Of a DNA stretch of 42,101 bases, positions 35,714 through 42,101 are shown one piece after another. A program made the translations under genes and the position numbers. The first letter of the stretch is position 1, and each line of letters starts with the position of its first letter. The stretch comes from Nitratireductor sp. GTDB lineage: Bacteria > Pseudomonadota > Alphaproteobacteria > Rhizobiales > Rhizobiaceae. The DNA lies in NCBI RefSeq assembly GCF_017794765.1, contig NZ_CP051236.1, positions 2,455,445 through 2,497,545 of the forward strand, read 5' to 3'. The notes beneath the pieces are model-generated. The model was not told where the DNA came from and did no database searches. It saw nothing but the letters and a program-made list of their open reading frames with translations.

Positions 35714-36139
35714 CTAGAGCTGGGCGCGGATTTTCTCCGCCTGCTCTGCAAGAACGGCATGATCCGCCATCTCGCCGGTGTGCGGGCGCAGGGCAACCCC
35801 GTCAAAGCGCGGAATGATGTGGACGTGAAGATGGAACACGACCTGGCCCCCCGCCTGCTCGTTGAACTGCTGAATGGTCACGCCATCTGCGTTGAAGGCA
35901 GCTTTTGTCGCGCGCGCAAGTTTCTGCACGGTGCGCATCACGGCCGCAAGACTGTCTTCCTCGACGTCGAGGATATTTCGCGCGGGTCTTTTAGGGATCA
36001 CCAGACAATGGCCATCGCCACGCGGCATGATATCCATTAACGCGAATGTTTCGTCGTCTTCATAGAGCTTGTGAGAGGGAAGTTCGCCACGCAGAATTTT
36101 GGCGAAAACGTTGTCCTTGTCATAGGCGGCACTGGTCAT
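35714..36139 (-). CDS. HIT family hydrolase (HINT-like)
   Basis: A 141-residue protein of the histidine-triad superfamily, which hydrolyses AMP-linked nucleotides such as adenosine phosphoramidates. The triad motif is HLHVHIIPR (about 104-112), preceded by the conserved FNEQAGGQVV. The start MTSAAYDKDNVFAKI at 36139 has GAGAGG upstream; a longer open frame (start 36319) adds about 60 Arg-rich residues without conservation, and I rejected it. It is encoded singly, convergent with azlD and divergent from the SMR gene. Confidence 0.9.
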   Translation of the reverse strand: MTSAAYDKDNVFAKILRGELPSHKLYEDDETFALMDIMPRGDGHCLVIPKRPARNILDVEEDSLAAVMRTVQKLARATKAAFNADGVTIQQFNEQAGGQVVFHLHVHIIPRFDGVALRPHTGEMADHAVLAEQAEKIRAQL

Positions 36140-36261
36140 GGGAACCTCTCGTCTCGGGCAATTGCGGCGGCATTTTTCTGCGCTAATGTCCGTGCCGTCA
36201 ACTCCTGACACAGGCCGATTCGCCGGGGTTTTCCAAGCCGGGTTTTTAAAAGGTGCAGAGC

Positions 36262-36591
36262 GTGACCTATCTTTATCTGATCGTTGCCATTCTTTTCGAG
36301 GTGGTTGCGACAACCGCACTTAAGCAGACGGAAGGGTTCACGCGCCTCGCACCTTCACTGGTCACGCTCATCGGCTATGCGGTTGCCTTCTTTTTCCTCT
36401 CGTTGACACTGCGCACCATGTCGGTCGGCATCGTTTATGCGTTATGGTCAGGCGCCGGGATCGTGTTCATCACCGCCATCGGCTGGCTGTGGTTTCAGCA
36501 GGCGCTCGATGTGCCGGCACTCCTGGGCGTTGGTCTCATCATTGCTGGTGTACTGGTGATCAATCTCTTCTCGAAATCCGTCATGCACTGA
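36262..36591 (+). CDS. SMR-family multidrug/guanidinium exporter (EmrE/Gdx-like)
   Basis: A 109-residue inner-membrane protein with four helices. It has the essential Glu in the first helix (Glu13 in AILFEVVATTALK) and the SMR segment VYALWSGAGIVFITAIGW (about 60-77). The GTG at 36262 is preferred: AAGG lies eight bases upstream and the protein then begins MTYLYL as in family members. A GTG at 36253 would add three residues. It could export quaternary cations or guanidinium; subtype cannot be assigned with confidence. I looked upstream for a guanidine riboswitch and did not see one. Confidence 0.9.
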   Translation: MTYLYLIVAILFEVVATTALKQTEGFTRLAPSLVTLIGYAVAFFFLSLTLRTMSVGIVYALWSGAGIVFITAIGWLWFQQALDVPALLGVGLIIAGVLVINLFSKSVMH

Positions 36592-36597
36592 TCAGGC

Positions 36598-37797
36598 TCA
36601 GCCTTTGCGAAACGGCGTGTGCGCTTCCAGAACGCGTTGGATTTCTGCCACGTCGCGCCGCTCCATCTCCAGATATTGTGCCACCGCGCGACGCAGGCCG
36701 GGATGGGGAATGAAATGGGCCGACCGCGTGGTGACCGGCTCGTAGCCGCGCGCGAGCTTGTGCTCGCCCTGTGCCCCGGCTTCCACCCGCCTCAGCCCGC
36801 GCGCAATGGCAAACTCGATCGCCTGATGATAGCAGACCTCGAAATGCAGAAAGGGGTGGTGTTCGATGCACCCCCAGTTTCGACCGAACAACGTGTCTGA
36901 GCCAATGAAGTTGATGGCGCCGGCAATGTAGCGCCCATTCCTTCGCGCCATGACCAGGAGGATGTCGTCGGCCATGCGTTCGCCGATCAGCGAAAAGAAG
37001 CGGCGGTTGAGATAGGGCCGGCCCCACTTGCGATTTCCCGTGTCCGTGTAGAATTTAAAAAAATCGTCCCATACGGCCTCGGTAAGGTCACGGCCTGTCA
37101 GCCAATCGATCCCGATCGCGTTTTCGACAGCGGTGCGACGCTCCTTTTTAAGGGCCTTGCGTTTGCGTGAAGCGAGTGTGTCGAGAAAATCATCATAGGT
37201 GCGGTAGTCGCGGTTGAAAAAATGGAACTGCTGGTCGGTTCGCAAGAGAAACCCTGCGCATTTGAGCGCCGCGATGTCGTCGCCGGTTGCAAAGGTCACA
37301 TGGGCCGATGAAATGCCGAGCCTCTCCGTCAGCGTCCTGATCCCTTCGGCGAGCGCCTGCCGAACGGTTTCCAGAGGCGCGCCGTCGCGAACCAGAAGGC
37401 GGGGACCGCCCGCAGGGGTGAAAGGTATTGAAATCTGCAGTTTTGGATAATACCGGCCGCCGGCACGTTCGAAAGCATCTGCCCAGCCGTGGTCGAAAAC
37501 ATATTCTCCCTGGCTGTGCGATTTGAGGTAACACGGAACCGCGCCGAGCAGGGTGCCCTCGCTGGACCGCAGAAGCAGGTGCTGACCCAGCCATCCGCTT
37601 TCGCGCACAGCACACCCGCTGTCTTCCAGGCTAGAAAGAAAGGCGTGGGACACGAAGGGGTTGTAGGAGGTTTCCGCCGCGTCCCGGCGAGCTCCGGTAA
37701 GTGGCGCCCAGTCGGCTTCCGGCACATCGGCGAGCGACGGCGAAACCGTTAGCGTCACTTCGCCCGACATGGACGCATCCGTTTTTGCTTTCGTCAT
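36598..37797 (-). CDS. GNAT-like acyltransferase, DUF482 (COG3146)
   Basis: A 399-residue protein that matches the DUF482 (peptidogalycan biosynthesis/recognition-like) family of GNAT-fold proteins. Recognisable parts are YNPFVSHAFLSSLEDSGC near residue 42, QISIPFTPAGGPRLL, FRRMLLRTDQQFHFFNR-like spacing near 180, NFIGSDTLFGRNWG and FEVCYHQAIEFAI near 310-345. The family lies near FemX/BioF2-like transferases, which use aminoacyl-tRNA or acyl-CoA donors, but no substrate is established. It is convergent with the SMR gene with only six bases between stops, and 56 bases after GDPD. Confidence 0.8.
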   Translation of the reverse strand: MTKAKTDASMSGEVTLTVSPSLADVPEADWAPLTGARRDAAETSYNPFVSHAFLSSLEDSGCAVRESGWLGQHLLLRSSEGTLLGAVPCYLKSHSQGEYVFDHGWADAFERAGGRYYPKLQISIPFTPAGGPRLLVRDGAPLETVRQALAEGIRTLTERLGISSAHVTFATGDDIAALKCAGFLLRTDQQFHFFNRDYRTYDDFLDTLASRKRKALKKERRTAVENAIGIDWLTGRDLTEAVWDDFFKFYTDTGNRKWGRPYLNRRFFSLIGERMADDILLVMARRNGRYIAGAINFIGSDTLFGRNWGCIEHHPFLHFEVCYHQAIEFAIARGLRRVEAGAQGEHKLARGYEPVTTRSAHFIPHPGLRRAVAQYLEMERRDVAEIQRVLEAHTPFRKG

Positions 37798-37853
37798 AGG
37801 TTTAACTAAGCGCGCATGGGGAGCGCTTCAAGAGGTCCGCCACGCGGCGGCGG

Positions 37854-38564
37854 TCAGGGCGTGAACCCTTCGAACGTCATCTGATCGGCGTATGCAAAGG
37901 TACGTTTGATGGCCTCCGGATCGCGCACCGTCCACGTGATGACAGGCATGGAAAGGCGCTCGCGCACGAAGGTGACAAACGGGTTCGGCAATTCATCCAC
38001 TGCGTATGATACGAAGGAAATATCATGCGCCAGCATGGAAAAATGTCCCTCCATCGCTGCTGGGGAAGGCCCCTCCGCCGTCAGCCCGCGTGGCAGATGG
38101 GGAGCAAAATGTGCGAGCTGGCGGACGAGGCGGTGATCAAAAGACATCAGGGCGACCGAGCCGGAATACCCCCGCAGTGCTTCAGTCACGTTGGCGACAA
38201 GTGCATCGTCATGCCCTTCTGCGCCCTTCAGCTCGATCACCACCGGAACACGCCCCGCCACCAGTGTGAGCATCTCGCGCAGCGTTGGCACATGATCGGC
38301 GGTGTCGCCGACCTTTAATGCGCCCATCTCGATCGCCAGTTTTCCTGCGATCGTTCCATCCTGCCCTGTCAGTCGACGCAGCGCATGATCGTGGAAGACC
38401 ATGGGAACACCGTCAGATGATAGATGCACGTCACATTCGATGGAATAACCGGCACTAGCGGCTGCCTCAAACGCCGAAAGCGTGTTTTCCCAGCGCGCAT
38501 GGTTCATGTCATGCAGACCGCGATGCGCTATGGGGCGTGCGGTCAGCCAGTCCAGAACGGGCAT
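37854..38564 (-). CDS. Glycerophosphodiester phosphodiesterase
   Basis: A 236-residue enzyme that cleaves glycerophosphodiesters to glycerol-3-phosphate and an alcohol. It has the GDPD active-site pattern: HRGL (14-17), ENTLSAFEAA with Glu near 27, ECDVHLSSDG (metal-binding Glu and Asp near 43-45) and VFHDHALRRLTG (His near 58). No signal peptide is visible, so it is probably cytosolic. Its ATG overlaps the ridA stop by one base (TAATG), so both are translated from one message. Confidence 0.92.
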   Translation of the reverse strand: MPVLDWLTARPIAHRGLHDMNHARWENTLSAFEAAASAGYSIECDVHLSSDGVPMVFHDHALRRLTGQDGTIAGKLAIEMGALKVGDTADHVPTLREMLTLVAGRVPVVIELKGAEGHDDALVANVTEALRGYSGSVALMSFDHRLVRQLAHFAPHLPRGLTAEGPSPAAMEGHFSMLAHDISFVSYAVDELPNPFVTFVRERLSMPVITWTVRDPEAIKRTFAYADQMTFEGFTP

Positions 38565-39031
38565 TATTCGGCGACCTCGATAATGGCGTCTATTTCGACC
38601 GGCGCATTCATGGGCAAGGAAGCCATGCCGACAGCAGCGCGCGCGTGGCGTCCGCGATCTCCAAGAGCGGCCACAAGGAAATCCGAAGCACCGTTGGCGA
38701 CGAGATGCTGGTCGGTAAAATCCGGGGTCGAGGCCACATAGACGGAAATGCGGACCACACGCTTGATCCGTTCCAGATCGCCAAGGGCTGCCCGTGCCTG
38801 TGCGAGCACATTAACCGTACACCATTTGGCTGCCAGCTTGCCGGCCTCGGTTCCCAGTTCACGTCCAAGAAGCCCCATCGCCATCAGCTTGCCGTCCTTG
38901 ATGGGAAGCTGTCCGGAGGTCATCAGCAACGATCCGGTCTGCACAAAGGGCACGTAATTAGCCACAGGCGCTGCCGCTTCGGGCAGTTCGACACCCAGTT
39001 CCAGCAATCTTTTCTCGATTTCACGTGCCAT
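38564..39031 (-). CDS. RidA family protein (YjgF/YER057c/UK114-like)
   Basis: A 155-residue protein of the RidA superfamily; the best-known member hydrolyses reactive enamine/imine intermediates made by PLP enzymes. Seen here are MTSGQLPIKDG, VNVLAQARAALGD and the C-terminal MNAPVEIDAIIEVAE. This longer form (about 155 rather than 128 residues) has the ARAAVGMASLPM segment of the COG0251 subgroup in which the catalytic Arg varies, so activity is uncertain. I chose ATG 39031, with GGGAG upstream, over 39052. It overlaps the GDPD gene by one base. Confidence 0.88.
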   Translation of the reverse strand: MAREIEKRLLELGVELPEAAAPVANYVPFVQTGSLLMTSGQLPIKDGKLMAMGLLGRELGTEAGKLAAKWCTVNVLAQARAALGDLERIKRVVRISVYVASTPDFTDQHLVANGASDFLVAALGDRGRHARAAVGMASLPMNAPVEIDAIIEVAE

Positions 39032-39259
39032 ATTGGTCTCCCGGCATTTCAATGTGTGTCACCACGGCAAATCCGTAGCAGACAAAACTAAACGTCAGTT
39101 GCGACACTTTCGCAATCATATCCACACTGAGGGGGAATGTGCCGCAGGGGGAGAGGTTGCATATTTGCCACGCTTCCGCCACGACTCTCGTTCAAACGGA
39201 ACCATCCAGACGGTCACGATGTGCTCCGACCGTAAAATGCCGAATACCGGAGGTCGTTC

Positions 39260-40093
39260 ATGCGCTCATTGCGCCTTTTTGCCTTGGCCCTGTTTTCTGT
39301 TCCGGTCGCTGGGGCAAGCCTCGCTCAGGCGGCGCCGAAATTGCTGCCGCATCGGGCCATTTATGACCTCTCACTGGAGCAGGCGAGCGATCGATCGGGC
39401 ATAAACGGCATTTCCGGGCGCATGGTCTACGAGTTCGCCGGGTCGGTCTGCGAGGGGTACACCACCACCTTTCGTTTCGTCATGCGTCTGGAAACGGATG
39501 ATGCATCGCGGCTTTCGGACCAGCAGACCACCACCTATGAGGATGGTGAGGGAAAGGTCTTCCAGTTCGTCAACAAGATGTATCTCGACAACATGCTGGA
39601 CCGGGAGGTGAAGGGTGTCGCCCGTCTGGAAGAGGGCGAGACGCTGGTGGAGCTGTCCAGGCCTGAACGTCGCAGCGAGAAGCTCGAGCGGACACAGTTT
39701 CCCGTACGGCACATGAAAGAAGTGTTGGCAAAGGCCGAATCCGGCGGCGGCTTCTATCAGACCACGCTCTACGACAGCTCCGAAGATGCTGATCGGGTGA
39801 TGATGACCTCGGTAACGATCGGCAAGGCGAAACCAATTGAGAAAAACGACCCGGAGCGATCGGCCGCCGCTCGGCTCGAGAACCAGTCCTACTGGCCGGT
39901 AAGCATTGCCTATTTCGATCCAACCGAGGAGCGTGGCGAGGCTTTGCCCGATTACGAGATAAGTTTTTTACTGCATGAGAGCGGCGTCACGCGAAGCCTC
40001 GAGATGAACTATGATGAGTTTTCGATTCGCGGCCAGCTTGTCGATCTGACGATGTTCGATGAGACGAAAGACGGGGCCGATTGCACCAAATAG
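39260..40093 (+). CDS. eipB: Cell-envelope integrity protein EipB (DUF1849)
   Basis: A secreted 277-residue periplasmic protein; EipB of Brucella is needed for envelope integrity and forms a beta-spiral. A signal peptide (1-24, ending LAQAA) is followed by the family pattern HRAIYDLSLEQASDRSGI (about 31-48), YEFAGSVCEGYTT and DQQTTTYEDGEG. Two cysteines, Cys64 and Cys275 near the C-terminus, are placed as in the Brucella protein, where they form a disulfide. GGAGG lies seven bases before the ATG. The C-terminal Cys is in the last three residues (DCTK). It is followed by the rpsB promoter. Confidence 0.88.
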   Translation: MRSLRLFALALFSVPVAGASLAQAAPKLLPHRAIYDLSLEQASDRSGINGISGRMVYEFAGSVCEGYTTTFRFVMRLETDDASRLSDQQTTTYEDGEGKVFQFVNKMYLDNMLDREVKGVARLEEGETLVELSRPERRSEKLERTQFPVRHMKEVLAKAESGGGFYQTTLYDSSEDADRVMMTSVTIGKAKPIEKNDPERSAAARLENQSYWPVSIAYFDPTEERGEALPDYEISFLLHESGVTRSLEMNYDEFSIRGQLVDLTMFDETKDGADCTK

Positions 40094-40114
40094 GCCCATT
40101 TGCCGGCCAAACGC

Positions 40115-40143
40115 TTGCATTATGCGCCATAAGCTTCTATATG
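40115..40143 (+). promoter_or_regulatory. Promoter of rpsB
   Basis: TTGCAT (40115-40120), a 17-base spacer, then TATATG (40138-40143), a good sigma-70-type pair. It gives a leader of roughly 105 bases before rpsB. The leader contains hairpins GGTCGG/CCGACC (40175-40193) and GGCGG/CCGCC (40206-40218) inside CCTCC/GGAGG (40198-40234), so translation control is possible. Confidence 0.6.
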
Positions 40144-40255
40144 CGCGCGCATTCCACACACGGATCTTGGTTCCGGTCGGGAGACATCCGACCAGCGCCT
40201 CCGGTGGCGGTTTCCGCCTGACGGTCCGTGGAGGTTCAACCGGAAAGGATAACGA

Positions 40256-41050
40256 ATGGCACTGCCCGATATCAGCATGCGCCAGCTTCTGGAAGCTGGT
40301 GTTCACTTTGGTCACCAGACCCACCGCTGGAACCCGAAGATGTCCAACTACATCTTTGGTGCCCGCAACAATGTTCACATCATCGACCTCAGCCAGACCG
40401 TGCCGCTGATGCACCAGGCGCTGAAGACCGTCTCAGACACCGTCGCCAAGGGCGGCCGTATTCTGTTCGTTGGCACCAAGCGTCAGGCGTCCGAGATCGT
40501 TGCCGATTCTGCCAGGCGTTCGGCACAGTATTATGTGAATGCCCGTTGGCTCGGCGGCATGCTGACCAACTGGAAAACGATCTCCAACTCGATCCAGCGT
40601 TTGCGCAAGCTCGACGAACTGCTCGCAGCCGATGCTCAGGGCTTCACCAAAAAGGAGCGCCTGAATCTGGAGCGCGAGCGTGAGAAGCTCGACCGTGCTC
40701 TCGGGGGTATTCGCGACATGGGTTCCACGCCGGACCTGATGTTCGTGATCGACACCAACAAGGAAGCGATTGCCGTGCAGGAGGCCAAGCGTCTTGGCAT
40801 TCCGGTGGTCGCAATCGTCGATTCGAACTGCGATCCGGATGTCGTCGACTACCCGATTCCGGGCAACGACGATGCGGCGCGTGCTATCGCTCTTTATTGC
40901 GATCTCGTAGCCAAGGCAGCGATCGACGGCATTGAGCGCCAGCAGGGCGCCCTTGGCCTTGATATCGGCGAGGCCGTCGAGGCTCCTGCAGAGCCGACCC
41001 TCGACGATGAAGCCGCAACGCCGGCAACAGAAGAAAACAAGGACGCCTAA
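40256..41050 (+). CDS. rpsB: 30S ribosomal protein S2
   Basis: The 264-residue ribosomal protein S2 binds the back of the small subunit near bS1. It begins [21 protein letters not shown] and has [46 protein letters not shown] and [22 protein letters not shown] ribosome site ends six bases before the ATG. The C-terminal acidic/Ala-rich tail (about 235-264) is typical of alphaproteobacterial S2. It is followed by a terminator and then tsf, the common gene order. Confidence 0.97.
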   Translation: MALPDISMRQLLEAGVHFGHQTHRWNPKMSNYIFGARNNVHIIDLSQTVPLMHQALKTVSDTVAKGGRILFVGTKRQASEIVADSARRSAQYYVNARWLGGMLTNWKTISNSIQRLRKLDELLAADAQGFTKKERLNLEREREKLDRALGGIRDMGSTPDLMFVIDTNKEAIAVQEAKRLGIPVVAIVDSNCDPDVVDYPIPGNDDAARAIALYCDLVAKAAIDGIERQQGALGLDIGEAVEAPAEPTLDDEAATPATEENKDA

Positions 41051-41087
41051 CCAGCGCCGTTCCGAAAATGTGGGGCTGATTCCCTGC

Positions 41088-41130
41088 AACGGCCGCGCGG
41101 CAGACAACAGGCTTCGCGGCCGTTTTTGTT
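41088..41130 (+). terminator. Rho-independent terminator after rpsB
   Basis: A perfect 10-bp stem (41088-41097 with 41115-41124; AACGGCCGCG paired to CGCGGCCGTT) with a 17-base loop, followed by TTTTTGTT. It separates rpsB from tsf, so tsf should also have its own promoter or be read by read-through. Confidence 0.75.
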
Positions 41131-41220
41131 AGAGCAATTCCAGGAATGCTGCAGATCGGCTTTCCGTCCGGAGTTGCATGAAAACAACGAGATAGAGCGT
41201 TTTCGCGTTTCAGCGAAAAG
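41131..41220. repeat. Likely dispersed intergenic repeat before tsf
   Basis: The stretch beginning AGAGCAATTCCAGGAATG and continuing through CGGCTTTCCGTCCGGAGTTG, GATAGAGCGTTTTCGCG and GTTTCAGCGAAAAGCG resembles a repeat that recurs between genes in many rhizobial genomes. The link is from memory and was not searched. It contains an imperfect dyad (GCAATTCCAGG with CCGGAGTTGC) and a second one at 41192-41222. Other copies are not seen in this window. Confidence 0.5.
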
Positions 41221-41255
41221 CGGAGATGCTCAACAAGATTGATGAAGAGGCGACG

Positions 41256-42101
41256 ATGAGCATTACAGCAGCAATGGTCAAGGAACTGCGCGAGAAGAGC
41301 GGCGCAGGCATGATGGACTGCAAGACGGCCCTGACCGAGAACAATGGCGACATGGAAGCAGCCATGGACTGGCTGCGCAAGAAGGGCATTGCCAAGGCCG
41401 ACAAGAAGGCTGGCCGCACGGCAGCCGAGGGCCTGATCGGCGTTGCATCCGACGCGAACAGTGCTGTCGTCGTCGAGGTCAATTCCGAGACCGACTTCGT
41501 TGCCCGCAATGATGCTTTCCAGGCACTGGTGAGCAACATCGCTACCGTCGCTCTCGGTACGGACGGCTCGATCGAGACAGTTTCCTCCGCAACTTACCCC
41601 GCCACGGGAAAGTCTGTAGCCGACACGGTAAAGGACGCCATCGGCACGATCGGCGAGAACATGACGCTGCGCCGTTCGGCCAGGCTGTCCGTCGAAAATG
41701 GTGCAGTTGCAAGCTATGTCCACAATGCCGTGACCGACGGTCTTGGCAAGCTCGGTGTGCTGGTGGCCATCGAGACCACGGGCAATGCCGACGCGGCCCG
41801 TGCTTTCGGCCGTCAGGTCGCCATGCATGTGGCAGCGACCAATCCGCTGGCTCTGACCGAAGCCGATGTCGATCCGGCAGCCGTTGCCCGTGAGAAGGAC
41901 ATCTTCTCCGACCAGGCTCGTCAGTCGGGCAAGCCGGAGAACATCATTGAGAAAATGGTCGAAGGCCGTCTGCGCAAGTTCTTCGAGGAGGTTGTTCTCC
42001 TGAAGCAGGCTTTCGTGATGAACCCGGACCTTACCGTCGAGAAAGCGCTTGCCGAAGCCGAAAAGGAAATCGGCGCGCCGGCAAAGATCGTGAGCTTCGT
42101 C
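41256..42101 (+). CDS. tsf: Translation elongation factor Ts, 3' end outside window
   Basis: EF-Ts exchanges GDP for GTP on EF-Tu. The visible 282 codons show [26 protein letters not shown], the N-terminal UBA-like domain, then [14 protein letters not shown] (the TDFV motif contacting EF-Tu, about 79-82) and the core domains with RRSARL and [12 protein letters not shown]. It remains open to the last base. The full length should be about 305-310 residues, so about 25 are missing. AGAGG precedes the ATG at 41256. It follows rpsB in the same direction. Confidence 0.95.
   Translation, partial: MSITAAMVKELREKSGAGMMDCKTALTENNGDMEAAMDWLRKKGIAKADKKAGRTAAEGLIGVASDANSAVVVEVNSETDFVARNDAFQALVSNIATVALGTDGSIETVSSATYPATGKSVADTVKDAIGTIGENMTLRRSARLSVENGAVASYVHNAVTDGLGKLGVLVAIETTGNADAARAFGRQVAMHVAATNPLALTEADVDPAAVAREKDIFSDQARQSGKPENIIEKMVEGRLRKFFEEVVLLKQAFVMNPDLTVEKALAEAEKEIGAPAKIVSFV

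Noticed and set aside
36140..36261. Guanidine-type riboswitch before the SMR exporter
   Set aside because: No matching conserved core or pairing pattern was found in this short leader.
40884..41828. Minus-strand frame of 314 codons opposite rpsB and tsf
   Set aside because: It is antisense to two ribosomal/translation genes with unmistakable sequence, so it is a shadow frame.
1..42101. CRISPR arrays, tRNA or rRNA genes, complete insertion sequences
   Set aside because: No regularly spaced direct repeats, cloverleaf sequences, rRNA-like stretches or transposase genes were recognised by eye; a covariance search for tRNA would be decisive.

Overview
The window looks like chromosomal DNA of a high-GC alphaproteobacterium of the order Hyphomicrobiales (Rhizobiales), probably near Phyllobacteriaceae/Mesorhizobium-like genera. 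The grounds are gene content and family features: the pyrB-pyrC'-plsY-dprA and topA-rnr blocks, ClpS-ClpA with a rhizobial-type ClpA tail, EipB, DUF1489, a dispersed repeat of rhizobial type before tsf, and frequent GTG/TTG starts with 1-4 nt gene overlaps. No rRNA, tRNA or CRISPR array was seen.

Layout. (1) 1-4645: the 3' part of a catabolic/transport operon. It holds the end of a TRAP large permease, its periplasmic binding protein, two short-chain dehydrogenases and a KstD/fumarate-reductase-like flavoprotein. The substrate is unknown. (2) 4646-5287: a gap without an intact gene. It holds an AT-rich patch, a frame-broken N-terminal fragment of a tyrosine integrase (minus strand) and a 21-bp inverted repeat. 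It lies directly upstream of dusA, a known insertion target for a family of integrases, so this is probably a decayed island boundary. (3) 5288-7410: dusA, a TauE/SafE exporter, and a 29-bp-arm inverted repeat between convergent genes. (4) 7411-18072: a long minus-strand block of housekeeping genes. In transcription order these are pyrB, a dihydroorotase homologue that has lost its metal ligands, plsY and dprA, then (after a small opposing gene) topA, rnr, DUF983 and NUDIX. (5) 18276-25927: an AidB-like acyl-CoA dehydrogenase, an AEC transporter, a pair of small membrane proteins, ruvX, an UPF0173 hydrolase, gatC-gatA and a YdcF-like protein. (6) 25928-31336: a 43-residue membrane protein with its own terminator, sdaA, then DUF1489, a VWA protein, a membrane J-domain protein and a secreted D,D-carboxypeptidase with a SPOR domain. 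(7) 31635-39031: clpS-clpA, AzlC-AzlD, HIT, an SMR exporter, a DUF482 acyltransferase, GDPD and RidA. (8) 39260-42101: eipB, rpsB with a clear promoter, a terminator and dispersed repeat, and tsf (cut by the window end).

What stands out: the integrase remnant and repeat cluster at dusA; the TRAP/SDR/SDR/flavoprotein cluster of unknown substrate; the apparently non-catalytic dihydroorotase overlapping pyrB; the VWA/J-domain gene pair; and two small genes (43 and 76 codons) that are easily missed. I did not find a convincing entirely new system. The VWA/J-domain pair and the dusA boundary are the best candidates for follow-up. All calls come from reading the sequence; no database search was run.
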